A DNA stretch of 64,000 bases from Clostridium sp. AF37-5. Lineage in GTDB: Bacteria; Bacillota; Clostridia; Lachnospirales; Lachnospiraceae. Numbering within the stretch: position 1 is the stretch's first letter; every line of letters starts with the position of its first letter. Both the position numbers and the translations under genes were made by a program. This document shows positions 16,178 to 25,473 of the stretch, piece after piece. Under the pieces are notes generated by a model. The model was given only the letters and a program-made list of their open reading frames with translations. It did not search any database and had not been told where the DNA came from. Location: NCBI RefSeq assembly GCF_003477605.1, contig NZ_QUDR01000006.1, forward strand, positions 109,729 through 173,728. Reading direction: 5' to 3'.

Positions 16178-18658
16178 ATGGGTATAGCAGCAGTTTCATT
16201 TAAAGATAAAAATGGAATAGAGTTCGTGATTTATCCGCAGGGTGAATGGGATGCCATTAACTTTGATGCGGCTACTTTAGAGAAAGACATAGATATGACT
16301 GCCTATGGAGAAAAAGAACCTGCATCTAAAGCTGCGTTATGCAAGATTGATATTGCAACTTCAGTGGATGGGCAAAAAATATTAAGACTTCGCGAAACGG
16401 CCACTTATACTTGTAGATTAAAGGATGCCAAGCAAGATGGTTCAGATCAGATTTGCAAAAATCTTGTTTTCCCAAATGAGAAGAACAATAAATTTCTCAA
16501 GGTAACAAGAGATAGAGATGCATTATCTTTTAGATTTATAAATTACCTTGGAAGAACACATTTAAAGAATTCTACAGATGAAACTGTGGCAGATTTTGAA
16601 ATAGTACCTCGGAAAATGAATTATGAAGAGGACTATATTGAACTAACTAAAAAGCTTGCTGAAGAGTGTGCTGAGATTTTGTTGGAATATTCAGGTGTTA
16701 CTGTGAACAGATTTGGTACATCTGATACAAATAGTGCCGAGACTCTTTTTGAACAGTTTATGTTTTTGAGAGAGTTTTGTTACTTACATAATTTACAGGC
16801 TCTATTTGGTCATATAAAACGTAACCCTGATAGAATGCTTGTGAATGATGAAGTTTTGAAACCAACTGGGCAGGGGACACCAAGCGCAAGCTTTTATTCT
16901 AATCCCTTTTCGTATAGTAGAGGTTGGCAGATAGTAAATGGAAAGCCTATGCCGCAGGAAGTTTCAGTAACAAGAAAGTATGATAGCCTTGATACTGTAG
17001 CAAACCGTTTTGTGAAGTTTGCTCTAAAGAAATTTAACCTGATATGTAGAGAACTTTGTTTTAGTCTTGATGCTGCAAAAGGTAAAAGTGTAGAACAGAA
17101 CATGTATACAGAGTGCTATCGCGAGGCTCTTGAAATTCAAAGAATCACTGATGATATTTTACGAGACCATTTCTTTGATGACGTAAGAGAGCTTACGATA
17201 ATGCCTCAAAATAATCAGGTGCTTGAAAAGAGAGAAGGATATAGGCAAGTATTTTACGCAGCAGCTATGGTTGATCTTGCTCTTCAGTTGAATTGGGAGG
17301 GTGAGCAGGAAGTTTATAGTGGCGAATCTAAAAATACGGCACTGCTATATGAGTACTGGCTGTTTTTTGAACTTAGAAAAATTATCAGTTCAATTGATAA
17401 TAGCCAATGCATACAGGCTGCAGAGAAGCCGTTCATTAATATTGATAATGGACTGACTATGTCATTAAGGGAAGGTCAGACTTCTTGTCAGGCATTTCTT
17501 CTTCCTGATTTGGGTACTAGGGTAAATCTGTATTACAACAGGACTTTCTCAAGAGAAGAGTTTTCAAATACAAAGTATGCAGGTTCATATTCAAGACCGT
17601 TTAGACCGGATTACACGCTGGAGATTTATCCGTCAGATTATCTCAAACCCGAAGATGCTGTCAGAGAAGGTGCAGTAAGCTACATTCATTTTGATGCGAA
17701 GTATCGAATAACCGATCTCAGAACATTTATTGGACCGGATGAAAATGAAATGACAGAGGAGCAGATAAAAGAAGAAGTTGAAAATGATAAGCAGGACAGC
17801 GTAACAAATACATACAAGCGTGGAGATCTTCTTAAAATGCATACATACAATGATGCAATTAGAAGAACGGTAGGAAGTTATGTTTTGTATCCAGGTGATT
17901 ATGATTCAAAAACAGAGAATTATAGACTATTCGAAGAAGTGCTTCCAGGAGTAGGTGCTTTTGCAATCAAACCAAGCATTCAAGAGGATAGTGAAAATGC
18001 ATTGAAGGATTTTATTTCTGAGATTATTGAAGCTCGTAGTAGGAAGTACAGCAGACTTAATCGTATGTTATCATATAGTAATATTGTTCTTGGGGAACCG
18101 GCGATAAGTATGCTGGATAAAAGAACTTCCGGAAAGGATAAGGACAACAAGAATATTCATAGTGACCTGTGTGTAATCGGCTATTTAAAACCTGATTATT
18201 ATGAAGTGTTGGGGAAAGCTGGCCTTTTATCTGAAGGAAAGACTCTTGTTTTTTATTACTATGCAATCAAAGGTGAATCTGTGTATTCACATCATGTCGC
18301 CATAGGAAAAGCAAAGTATATTCGCTTTTATCAGAATGATATTAACGCTACGGGCACATATGAAATAGAGCCGCTTAAAGGGATCATAAAATCAAGAGAA
18401 TTGGTTTCTAAAAAGCAGTTGGATGAATTGTTGACAGAGAGTGGCTCTAATGATGGTAAAGAAAGAACGGCAGATTTTTACTACGTTCTTAAGGTTGAGA
18501 TAGTAAATTGCAATGAGCCAAAGATTAGCTGTAAGAATAGTGATTTAAATGGCATGGATGGAAATGATACATTCAGTCCGCATTCACCGAAGGTTGTAAA
18601 TGAGGATTGGTTAGAAATGAATTTGACAGCGAAAGAAGCGACTAGAGGGGGACTATAA
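16178..18658 (+). CDS. DUF2357 nuclease subunit (McrC-like, LlaJI R2-type)
   Basis: An 826-residue partner of the McrB-like protein. A PD-(D/E)XK-type nuclease core is visible at about residues 473-508: RPDYTLEIYP followed by YIHFDAKYR, giving the D...DxK pattern. The N-terminal half is the DUF2357 region (LETLFEQFMFLREF-like helical part and the VANRFVKFALKKF segment). By analogy with LlaJI and McrBC it supplies the cleavage activity powered by the upstream AAA+ protein. Its TAA stop overlaps the ATG of hamA by one base (TAATG), implying translational coupling of the restriction module to the Hachiman module. Confidence 0.8.
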   Translation: MGIAAVSFKDKNGIEFVIYPQGEWDAINFDAATLEKDIDMTAYGEKEPASKAALCKIDIATSVDGQKILRLRETATYTCRLKDAKQDGSDQICKNLVFPNEKNNKFLKVTRDRDALSFRFINYLGRTHLKNSTDETVADFEIVPRKMNYEEDYIELTKKLAEECAEILLEYSGVTVNRFGTSDTNSAETLFEQFMFLREFCYLHNLQALFGHIKRNPDRMLVNDEVLKPTGQGTPSASFYSNPFSYSRGWQIVNGKPMPQEVSVTRKYDSLDTVANRFVKFALKKFNLICRELCFSLDAAKGKSVEQNMYTECYREALEIQRITDDILRDHFFDDVRELTIMPQNNQVLEKREGYRQVFYAAAMVDLALQLNWEGEQEVYSGESKNTALLYEYWLFFELRKIISSIDNSQCIQAAEKPFINIDNGLTMSLREGQTSCQAFLLPDLGTRVNLYYNRTFSREEFSNTKYAGSYSRPFRPDYTLEIYPSDYLKPEDAVREGAVSYIHFDAKYRITDLRTFIGPDENEMTEEQIKEEVENDKQDSVTNTYKRGDLLKMHTYNDAIRRTVGSYVLYPGDYDSKTENYRLFEEVLPGVGAFAIKPSIQEDSENALKDFISEIIEARSRKYSRLNRMLSYSNIVLGEPAISMLDKRTSGKDKDNKNIHSDLCVIGYLKPDYYEVLGKAGLLSEGKTLVFYYYAIKGESVYSHHVAIGKAKYIRFYQNDINATGTYEIEPLKGIIKSRELVSKKQLDELLTESGSNDGKERTADFYYVLKVEIVNCNEPKISCKNSDLNGMDGNDTFSPHSPKVVNEDWLEMNLTAKEATRGGL

Positions 18659-19593
18659 TGGAAAAAATATTTGATAAAAAGAATGTAATACTTATCAGAG
18701 TTGATGATTCTGATTTGGCTTCTTTTCTTGTTGATTCAGATATTAATGATACAGGGGATTATGAATGGAGAATCAAAGAATTAGCAGAAGCTGTAATAAA
18801 TGTTGTTCCGGAATATGTATTTGCAAATCATATGGGAGGAAGCATTTTACAGACCGATATAATTGATGCAGTGAGAGAATCAGCAAAAGCATTATATAAA
18901 GTAAAAGAATATGATCTTATGAGACGTTACTGTATTGATAATGATCAAGATGCTTTAATTGAATTGCAAAAGGGTGGGTATAAAAACAGAGGTGAATTTG
19001 GTGAATTGTTGTTGCATCTTTTGCTTCGGGAATATAAAGGGACAATCCCGCTGATATCAAAAGTCTATTTTAAAGATTCACCTGGAGTACCGGCACATGG
19101 ATATGATGCGGTACATATTACACCGGATAAACAAATACTTTGGCTTGGGGAGAGCAAATTATATGGAGATGTAAAAGATGGTTTAAAAGCGCTTTTACAA
19201 GATTTAGATGAGCATTTTAAGAAGGATTATATAAATGAACAGTTTTCAATCATTAAAAAGAATCTTGAAAACCATTCCATCCCTCAAAGAGATGAGTGGG
19301 TTGGCAAGCTTTCAAAGTGTAATAAATTATCAGAACAAATAAAAATGATTAATATTCCAATGCTATGCGTATACCCAGATGATATTTATCGTAAATTTGC
19401 TGATACTGCAGATTCTCAGGCGTTTACTTACCATGAAAAGAGCATAAGGAAATTAAAAAAGTTTTTTGAGGATAATAATCATCATCCATTAAAAAGTAAT
19501 CTCAATGTAATTCTTTTTATGTTTCCGATTAAGGACAAGATGGAGTTTGTTACGGAATTACATAAGAGATTATGGCATATGCAAAATCTGTAG
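18658..19593 (+). CDS. hamA: HamA, DUF1837 nuclease of the Hachiman defence system
   Basis: A 311-residue DUF1837 protein. Catalytic-type residues of a PD-(D/E)XK fold are in place: Glu116 in GEFGELLLHLLL, Asp150 in HGYDAVHI, and Glu165-x-Lys167 in WLGESKLYGD. In Hachiman, HamA is a DNase held inactive by the helicase HamB until infection or DNA damage triggers it, after which cellular DNA is degraded. The gene overlaps the DUF2357 gene by one base upstream and lies 15 bases before hamB, so it is embedded at the end of the restriction-modification operon. No truncation is seen. Confidence 0.85.
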   Translation: MEKIFDKKNVILIRVDDSDLASFLVDSDINDTGDYEWRIKELAEAVINVVPEYVFANHMGGSILQTDIIDAVRESAKALYKVKEYDLMRRYCIDNDQDALIELQKGGYKNRGEFGELLLHLLLREYKGTIPLISKVYFKDSPGVPAHGYDAVHITPDKQILWLGESKLYGDVKDGLKALLQDLDEHFKKDYINEQFSIIKKNLENHSIPQRDEWVGKLSKCNKLSEQIKMINIPMLCVYPDDIYRKFADTADSQAFTYHEKSIRKLKKFFEDNNHHPLKSNLNVILFMFPIKDKMEFVTELHKRLWHMQNL

Positions 19594-19608
19594 AATTGGG
19601 GGATATAT

Positions 19609-21828
19609 ATGAATATTATTAATGAGTTGGAAAACATATCAGGTGTGATTTCGTATGACCAAAGTTTTAATATGGCAATGAAATGTTCGCAACTACTTGA
19701 ATCAAGTGAACTAGGGGAAGTGAAATTTGGGAGAGAAGTAATAATATGGGTTTTAAATCGATATGAAGATTTACCTTCTGAGACGAAGCCTATATGGAAT
19801 GATCTTATAGAATCAGCGGGTTTTTATCCATATATCAATAATATGAGTAAAGAATCTGATTTGTCAAATGAGTCTCTAGCTTATAAGACGAGAATTGCAT
19901 CGTTCGAATCAGATTATTTGGATAAATCTCTTCATGTGGAACAAAAGGTTATTTCTAAAAGACTCTTTTCAGGGAAAAATCTGGTTGTAAGTGCACCTAC
20001 AAGCTTTGGAAAGAGCTTACTGATTGAAGAGATTGTAGCATCTAGAAAGTATAAAAATATTGTTATTATACAACCTACATTAGCTTTATTAGATGAGACA
20101 AGAATAAAATTAAAAAAGTATAGTGATTTTTATAAAATAATAGTTCGAACAGCACAGACGGTTTCAGATACTGATAAAGGAAATCTGTTTTTATTGACCG
20201 CAGAAAGGGTTATGGAGTATGGCGAATTACCAGAAATTGATTTCTTAATTATAGATGAATTTTATAAATTAAGCTTGCGCCGAGCTGATGATAGAGCAGA
20301 TGTTTTAAATAATGCATTTTTGAAAGTATTTAATATGGGTAGACCGCAGTTTTACTTATTGGGACCTAATATTGGTGGAATCACACCAGGATTCGAGGAA
20401 CGCTATAATGCTGAATTCTACAAGACCGATTTTTCGATGGTTGCCAATAAGAAAATAGATTTTTCAAATATTTATGATGATTCATTATCACAGAAAAAAC
20501 TAGATAGTGAAAAACTACCTGATTTATTTGTGCTTTTAGATTCTTTACAAGACGAACAGACTATAATCTATTGTGCATCCCCTTCGAGAGCAAGGAAACT
20601 ATCAAGAGAATACTTATTACATGTTAAAAGCATGGATGCGATTCCTTGTGATTCGGTTGAAGAAAAGCTTCCGTTATGTGAATGGATTGAAAACAATGTA
20701 TCTTCGGATTGGAGTCTTAAAGAAGCTTTGGTATACGGTATTGCAATACATGACGGTTCTTTACAGAAGCATATTAGTAACTCAATTATTAACTATTTCA
20801 ATAATAAGAGGCTACATTATATTTTCTGCACATCTACGATAATAGAAGGCGTAAATACTAGTGCAAAAAATGTGGTTATTTATGATGGGAAAAAAGGACC
20901 TAATGATATTGATTATTTCGACTATAGTAACATCTGTGGACGCTCTGGAAGGATGATGGAACACTACATAGGTAATGTATATTCATTTGTTCGGCAACCT
21001 GAAAAGAAGGAGTTTATAGTTGATTTTCCATTTGTTGAACAGGATAAGGATGTTTTGACAGATGAGATATTGATAAATATTGAAAAAAAAGACGTTAAGG
21101 TACAGGTGAAGGATCGTTATGAGGTATTAAACAGTTATCCAGACGATTTGAAAAAGATATTGAAGATAAATGGAACGAATATCAATGGTCAAATGGCAAT
21201 TTATTATGCTTTAGAAAAAGATATTGATAATAAGCGCGAACTAATTACGTGGTCTCAAATGCCTAGTTTTGATGCAATGGTGTATGTTTTAAGCTTGGCT
21301 GAACATAATATTTTTGAATTTGACAAACATGGTGTTATGTCAGTAAGACATTTAGTAATGCTGTTAAATACTTATCGTAATAAAAAAACAATAATGGCGT
21401 TGGTTAATAATAAAAAAAAGCATATGCTTCAGCAAAGGAAGAAAGCACCAACAGAAGAGCAGCTAATGGCAATAAATGACAATGCGATTGAAACAGCGTT
21501 TCATGTGCATAGGCAGTGGTTTCAGTTTAAGGTACCTAAGGCATTTAGGGTTGTAGATAGTCTTCAAAGATATGTATGCGAGAAGCATGGGATAAAGCCA
21601 GGTTCATACAGTTATTTTGTTCAGCAGTTAGAAAATGATTTTGTGCCTGAGGGATTGTCTATTTTAACAGAGTATGGGATACCTAATACTACAATAATAA
21701 AGATGGCAGAGATTATTCCGCGTGATATGTCTGAAGACGATGTTATAGAGTACATAAAGAAAAATAGAGCAGAGGTGTATAGCATTCTTTCACTATATGA
21801 AATAGAAAGATTGGCAGAAGAATTGTAG
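19609..21828 (+). CDS. hamB: HamB, superfamily 2 helicase of the Hachiman defence system
   Basis: A 739-residue helicase, partner of HamA. Motif I is APTSFGKS (129-136), motif Ia VIIQPTLALLDE, motif II IIDEFYK (a DEFY variant of DEAD/DEAH, Asp216-Glu217), and motif VI NICGRSGRMMEHYIG. Motif V region FCTSTIIEGVNTSAKNV is typical of Ski2/Brr2-like helicases. The C-terminal third (about 500-739) is a helical region with no recognised domain. The RBS gggggatat precedes ATG 19609. HamB is thought to bind DNA and restrain HamA. It is the last gene of the defence operon; no clear terminator follows. Confidence 0.87.
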   Translation: MNIINELENISGVISYDQSFNMAMKCSQLLESSELGEVKFGREVIIWVLNRYEDLPSETKPIWNDLIESAGFYPYINNMSKESDLSNESLAYKTRIASFESDYLDKSLHVEQKVISKRLFSGKNLVVSAPTSFGKSLLIEEIVASRKYKNIVIIQPTLALLDETRIKLKKYSDFYKIIVRTAQTVSDTDKGNLFLLTAERVMEYGELPEIDFLIIDEFYKLSLRRADDRADVLNNAFLKVFNMGRPQFYLLGPNIGGITPGFEERYNAEFYKTDFSMVANKKIDFSNIYDDSLSQKKLDSEKLPDLFVLLDSLQDEQTIIYCASPSRARKLSREYLLHVKSMDAIPCDSVEEKLPLCEWIENNVSSDWSLKEALVYGIAIHDGSLQKHISNSIINYFNNKRLHYIFCTSTIIEGVNTSAKNVVIYDGKKGPNDIDYFDYSNICGRSGRMMEHYIGNVYSFVRQPEKKEFIVDFPFVEQDKDVLTDEILINIEKKDVKVQVKDRYEVLNSYPDDLKKILKINGTNINGQMAIYYALEKDIDNKRELITWSQMPSFDAMVYVLSLAEHNIFEFDKHGVMSVRHLVMLLNTYRNKKTIMALVNNKKKHMLQQRKKAPTEEQLMAINDNAIETAFHVHRQWFQFKVPKAFRVVDSLQRYVCEKHGIKPGSYSYFVQQLENDFVPEGLSILTEYGIPNTTIIKMAEIIPRDMSEDDVIEYIKKNRAEVYSILSLYEIERLAEEL

Positions 21829-21943
21829 CAGGAATGGAGCTGAGCTGGCTCTTTCGCGAAAAATGAGAGGTATTGATAGACAAAAAAATATAATGCGGCT
21901 GAAGTGTTGTCGGATGAGTTGCTCAGTCAAGGGAGACAGTAAC

Positions 21944-22183
21944 ATGGCAAAGATATTGTGCTGCAAGGAGAATAAAGCACTTTGCCATACTATTGTGAGA
22001 TATACAGATGGACTATTTTTTGACGCGTGCATGAATGAAAATCATGGAAACATTAAGTGCCGCAAAAACATCGAAAAAGAAGGGAAAGGAAATCGATATG
22101 TAGAATTAATGAGAGGTCATGTACCGTTAATGGATGCAGCAACCGCATCCAGAAAGGTATTTCGGAATGCGTTTATAAGATAA
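21944..22183 (+). CDS. Small cysteine-containing hypothetical protein
   Basis: An open frame of 79 codons with a ggagac RBS before ATG 21944. The product begins MAKILCCKENKALCHTIVRY and contains five cysteines in its first 45 residues and a charged C-terminus. I recognise no domain. Composition and codon use look like coding sequence, but there is no family evidence. It lies between hamB and repeat copy B and could be the last gene of the defence operon or chance. Confidence 0.35.
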   Translation: MAKILCCKENKALCHTIVRYTDGLFFDACMNENHGNIKCRKNIEKEGKGNRYVELMRGHVPLMDAATASRKVFRNAFIR

Positions 22184-22208
22184 AGAAAAACTGAGTTTGG
22201 AAGGATTG

Positions 22209-22424
22209 GTCTGTGACAAATGTTCGCTGCCGGTTCCTTTGTATTCCAGTAATTCCGTAGAAAAACTTTGTGACGAGTGGGTTTTGAGTACGTCGGTATG
22301 AGGCACTGGTGGTTTCAGTGCCCATACCGCTACGCACTCAATTAGTGGGAACGCCCACGAGACGCAAAATTTTTCTACGGAATTACGGAAAACAAAAAAG
22401 TGCCAACGAACACTTGACACAAAC
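22209..22424 (+). repeat. Long palindromic repeat, copy B
   Basis: About 216 bp, in the opposite orientation to copy A, with outer ends gtctgtgacaaatgttcg / cgaacacttgacacaaac, the gtaattccg / cggaattac inner boxes and the apical hairpin ggcactg / cagtgcc. Both arms are close to full length. It separates the defence operon from purA and ends 16 bases before the purA -35. No clear target-site duplication is seen. Confidence 0.85.
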
Positions 22425-22440
22425 AATTTTGCGAAAGAAG

Positions 22441-22469
22441 TTGAAGTGCGGCGTGTTTTCATGTATAAT
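22441..22469 (+). promoter_or_regulatory. purA promoter
   Basis: TTGAAG, 17 bases, TATAAT, 69 bases before the purA start. Confidence 0.7.
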
Positions 22470-22537
22470 ATTAACGCATGTGCTTTTTGATGCAAATAAT
22501 CGGTGCCGCGAAGGCGGGACATTAAGGAGGAATGGCT

Positions 22538-23812
22538 ATGGTAACAGCCGTTGTAGGAGCAAACTGGGGAGACGAAGGAAAAGGAAAGATTACGGATATG
22601 CTCGGTGAAGAGTCCGATATTATCGTACGCTTTCAAGGAGGCAGTAATGCAGGTCATACTATTGTAAATGATTATGGTAAATTTGCCCTTCATATTCTGC
22701 CGTCCGGCGTTTTTTATAACCATACGACAAGTGTTATCGGAAATGGTGTTGCGCTGAATATTCCGGATTTATTTAAGGAAATTCAGGGAATTGTTGATCG
22801 TGGTGTACCGATGCCGAAGATTAAAGTTTCGGACCGCGCCCAGATTGTGATGCCATATCATATTTTGTTTGACCAGTATGAGGAAGAGCGTCTGGCTGGA
22901 AAATCATTTGGTTCGACAAAATCCGGTATTGCGCCATTCTATTCTGATAAATATGCAAAAGTCGGAATTCAGGTTTCCGAACTTTTTGATGAAGAACTTC
23001 TACGTGAGAAGTTAGAGCGCATTTGTGTTCAGAAAAATGTTATTTTAGAGCATTTGTATCACAAACCGACATTGAATGTTGACGAATTGATGGATACACT
23101 GCGCGAGTACCGCAAGATGGTTGAGCCATATGTATGTGATGTGTCTGCCTTCCTTTTTGAGGCAAGAGAGCAGGGCAAGAGAATTTTGTTAGAAGGACAG
23201 CTTGGTTCCTTGAAAGACCCTGACCATGGTATTTATCCGATGGTTACATCTTCTTCTACACTCGCAGGCTATGGTGCAGTGGGAGCAGGACTTCCACCAT
23301 ATGAGATTAAGAGAATTGTTACGGTTGTTAAGGCATATTCAAGTGCTGTTGGAGCCGGTGAATTTGTCAGTGAAATTTTTGGGGAAGAGGCAGATGAATT
23401 AAGACGCCGCGGTGGTGACGGCGGTGAGTACGGTGCTACGACAGGCCGCCCAAGACGTATGGGATGGTTTGATGCGGTAGCAAGCCGTTACGGATGCCGG
23501 ATTCAGGGTGCGACAGAGGTTGCACTTACTGTGCTTGACGTACTTGGTTATCTGGATGAACTTCCGGTATGTGTTGGCTATGAAATCGATGGTAAAGTAA
23601 CAAAAGATTTCCCAACAACAGCTTCTTTGAAAAAGGCAAAACCGGTATATGAAGTGCTTCCGGGCTGGAAGACAGATATCCGCGGCATTACGGAATACGA
23701 TAAACTTCCGGAAAACTGCCGTAAGTACATCGAGTTTATTGAAAAAGAATTAGGTGTTCCGGTTAAATTGGTTTCCAATGGACCGGGAAGACATGAGATT
23801 ATTCATCGATAA
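22538..23812 (+). CDS. purA: Adenylosuccinate synthetase
   Basis: PurA joins IMP and aspartate using GTP, the first step from IMP to AMP. The protein has about 424 residues. Signature GANWGDEGKGKITD at the N-terminus (P-loop-like GDEGKGK), NAGHTI, GVPMPKIKVSDRAQI region, QGLSL-type segment and TTGRPRRMGWFD near residue 300 are as in the family. I place the start at ATG 22538 because the RBS aggagg (22525-22530) is seven bases away; an in-frame ATG at 22532 lies almost on top of it. Transcribed alone, with palindromic repeats on both sides. Confidence 0.95.
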   Translation: MVTAVVGANWGDEGKGKITDMLGEESDIIVRFQGGSNAGHTIVNDYGKFALHILPSGVFYNHTTSVIGNGVALNIPDLFKEIQGIVDRGVPMPKIKVSDRAQIVMPYHILFDQYEEERLAGKSFGSTKSGIAPFYSDKYAKVGIQVSELFDEELLREKLERICVQKNVILEHLYHKPTLNVDELMDTLREYRKMVEPYVCDVSAFLFEAREQGKRILLEGQLGSLKDPDHGIYPMVTSSSTLAGYGAVGAGLPPYEIKRIVTVVKAYSSAVGAGEFVSEIFGEEADELRRRGGDGGEYGATTGRPRRMGWFDAVASRYGCRIQGATEVALTVLDVLGYLDELPVCVGYEIDGKVTKDFPTTASLKKAKPVYEVLPGWKTDIRGITEYDKLPENCRKYIEFIEKELGVPVKLVSNGPGRHEIIHR

Positions 23813-24010
23813 AAGTTAGAAGAAACTCTTTGCGTCTCGTGGTTCTACGTTCCACTCCGGTCCGCGCAGGTCAGAGGTTCCCCGAACCTCTTGCGCCGCT
23901 TTCGCTAGTTGAGTACGTAGCGGTATGGGCACTGAAAACACCAGTGCCACATACCGACGTACTCAAAACCCACGAGTCACAAAGGGTTTCTTCTGATTTA
24001 CGGGAAAACT
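23813..24010 (-). repeat. Long palindromic repeat, copy C (variant with extra arm)
   Basis: Same family as copy A and same orientation: ctttgcgtctcgtgg at the left, tagcggtatgggcactg in the middle, ccgacgtactcaaaacccac at the right. It starts immediately after the purA stop codon. It carries an extra stretch of about 45-50 bases (about 23846-23900) that includes its own small hairpin gaggttc-cc-gaacctc, absent from the other copies. The outermost ends are degenerate. Confidence 0.75.
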
Positions 24011-24074
24011 AAAAGATTAGAAGCAAATGCATGAAACGGTGGTTACTTGGATTTTTTGCATCTGGGAGGAAAAG

Positions 24075-24295
24075 AAAAAGATTGTATCACGGGTGCTTGA
24101 CTTTTTTGGCTCAAACATTACGTTTTTATTCCTATGTGGTGAGTGTGCTACAAATACGAAAATATCAGATAGACGTCTTTTGTCTATCGATATTTTCGTA
24201 TTTGTTAAGTGGGAGCGGCACACGAAGCGCATAGGAATAAAAACGTAATGTAGAACCTAAAATAGCCTCAAGCCAACCGTTAATACAATCTTTTT
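24075..24295. repeat. Multi-tiered long palindrome (different family), at the 3' end of the aminotransferase gene
   Basis: Nested stems share one axis: aaaaagattgta (24075-24086) with tacaatcttttt (24284-24295); a perfect 22-bp pair at 24115-24136 and 24230-24251; gtgtgc with gcacac; a perfect 16-bp pair at 24151-24166 and 24189-24204; and gatagac with gtctatc at the apex. The outer stem touches the stop codon of the minus-strand aminotransferase and gives a T-rich tail on that strand, so it can act as that gene's terminator. No similarity to the five-copy family except the architecture. Confidence 0.8.
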
Positions 24296-25388
24296 ATAAT
24301 CCCAGCAAAACATCAAGCAACGCATCATTCTGCTCCGGCATCATAAAGCAGAGTCTGATATATTTATTATTCAGAAACGGAAACGTAGAGCAGTCCCGTA
24401 TCATCAGATTTTTGCGTATGCAGGCGTCAAATGCGTCCTCCGAAGTAAATTTATCGGTCGTAATTTTTACGAGTACAAAATTAGCGTGTGCATGATAAAC
24501 CTTAAAGTTCGGACTCTTATCAAGGCGTGCACAGATTCGTGCTCGTTCCGAAGAAATTAACTCTCTCGTTTTTTTGATATAATCCTCATCTTGAAACATG
24601 ATTTCTCCGGCGATTGCAGCCAATGAGTTAATCGTCCAAGGATTCTTTTTCTGATTGATTTCATTGAGCAAATCACGGTTTCCGCAAATGGCATAGCCAA
24701 GTCTGAGTCCCGGTGCTGCAAAGAATTTTGAAATACCGCGCAAAATGACAATGTTATTGTAGTATTCGGTAAGTGGAATCGCGGTTACTTCATCTGGTTC
24801 CTCGGCAAATTCCACATAAGTTTCATCGACAAGCACGGTGATCGATTTGCGTTTGCAGTAATCCAGAATTTCACGCATCTGCTGGCGTTTGATGACAGAT
24901 GACGTTGGGTTGTTTGGATTACACAAAATCAGCAAATCGACATTGGCGGAAAGTTCCTCGGTGAGTGCTTTTGTGTCCAGTTCAAATTCGCTGGCTTCCG
25001 TGAGGCTGAAGTAATGGGAGCGTCCGCCGCCCATTGCGACTTCCCGCTCGTATTCGGAATAGGTCGGGCCGACAATCAGTGCCTTCATCGGGTGTGTAAT
25101 CTGGATAAAGAGCGAAATTAATTCTGTCGAACCATTCCCGACAACAATATTTTTATAGTTTGTGTGTACATAGTCTGCAATACATTTGCGCAGAGATGTG
25201 TATTCACGGTCCGGGTAGGTCGTGATAGCGTCAATGTGATTCGTTAAAGTTTCTTTTAAACGAAACGAAACACCAAGTGGATTTACATTCGCAGAAAAAC
25301 TTATAATGTCTTCTTTTTTTATTCCATAGACGGCCTCGATTTTCTCTAAATCGCTTCCGTGAAAATGTTCTTTTGGTTTTAGTGCCAT
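24294..25388 (-). CDS. PLP-dependent aminotransferase, CobD/HisC-like
   Basis: A 364-residue fold-type I PLP enzyme. Start chosen at ATG 25388 (MALKPKEHFHG), nine or so bases after aggag; a longer frame upstream lacks an RBS. FSANVNPLG near the N-terminus, NPNNPTSSVI (phosphate/substrate region), VLVDETYVEF (the Asp that binds the pyridine N) and GISKFFAAPGLRLGYA with the PLP-binding Lys are seen. FSANVNPLG and the KFFAAPGLRLGYA form recall threonine-phosphate decarboxylase (CobD) more than histidinol-phosphate aminotransferase, but no cobalamin genes are nearby, so the substrate is uncertain. Confidence 0.8.
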   Translation of the reverse strand: MALKPKEHFHGSDLEKIEAVYGIKKEDIISFSANVNPLGVSFRLKETLTNHIDAITTYPDREYTSLRKCIADYVHTNYKNIVVGNGSTELISLFIQITHPMKALIVGPTYSEYEREVAMGGGRSHYFSLTEASEFELDTKALTEELSANVDLLILCNPNNPTSSVIKRQQMREILDYCKRKSITVLVDETYVEFAEEPDEVTAIPLTEYYNNIVILRGISKFFAAPGLRLGYAICGNRDLLNEINQKKNPWTINSLAAIAGEIMFQDEDYIKKTRELISSERARICARLDKSPNFKVYHAHANFVLVKITTDKFTSEDAFDACIRKNLMIRDCSTFPFLNNKYIRLCFMMPEQNDALLDVLLGL

Positions 25389-25473
25389 TTGAGTCACTCC
25401 TCTCTTTCGTCCTCTCCTTATTATAGACATACTGCATGAACTTAGCAATACAAAAATAGATTGATTCTTACTA

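Noticed and set aside
8112..22424. Composite transposon bounded by palindrome copies A and B in opposite orientation around recJ and the defence island
   Set aside because: Core genes lie inside, no transposase is seen, no shared flanking duplication, and three more copies occur elsewhere, so the pairing looks accidental.
21829..22531. tRNA or attachment site at the edge of the defence island
   Set aside because: No cloverleaf or direct repeat with the left edge (about 12500) could be found by eye, and no integrase is present.
22127..22723. A 198-codon minus-strand frame across palindrome copy B and the purA start
   Set aside because: It runs through the palindrome and into purA on the wrong strand with no RBS; the frame is open only because of the repeat's base composition.
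24027..24248. Open frames within the palindrome at 24075-24295 on both strands
   Set aside because: The inverted repeat itself keeps both strands open. No RBS, no family match.
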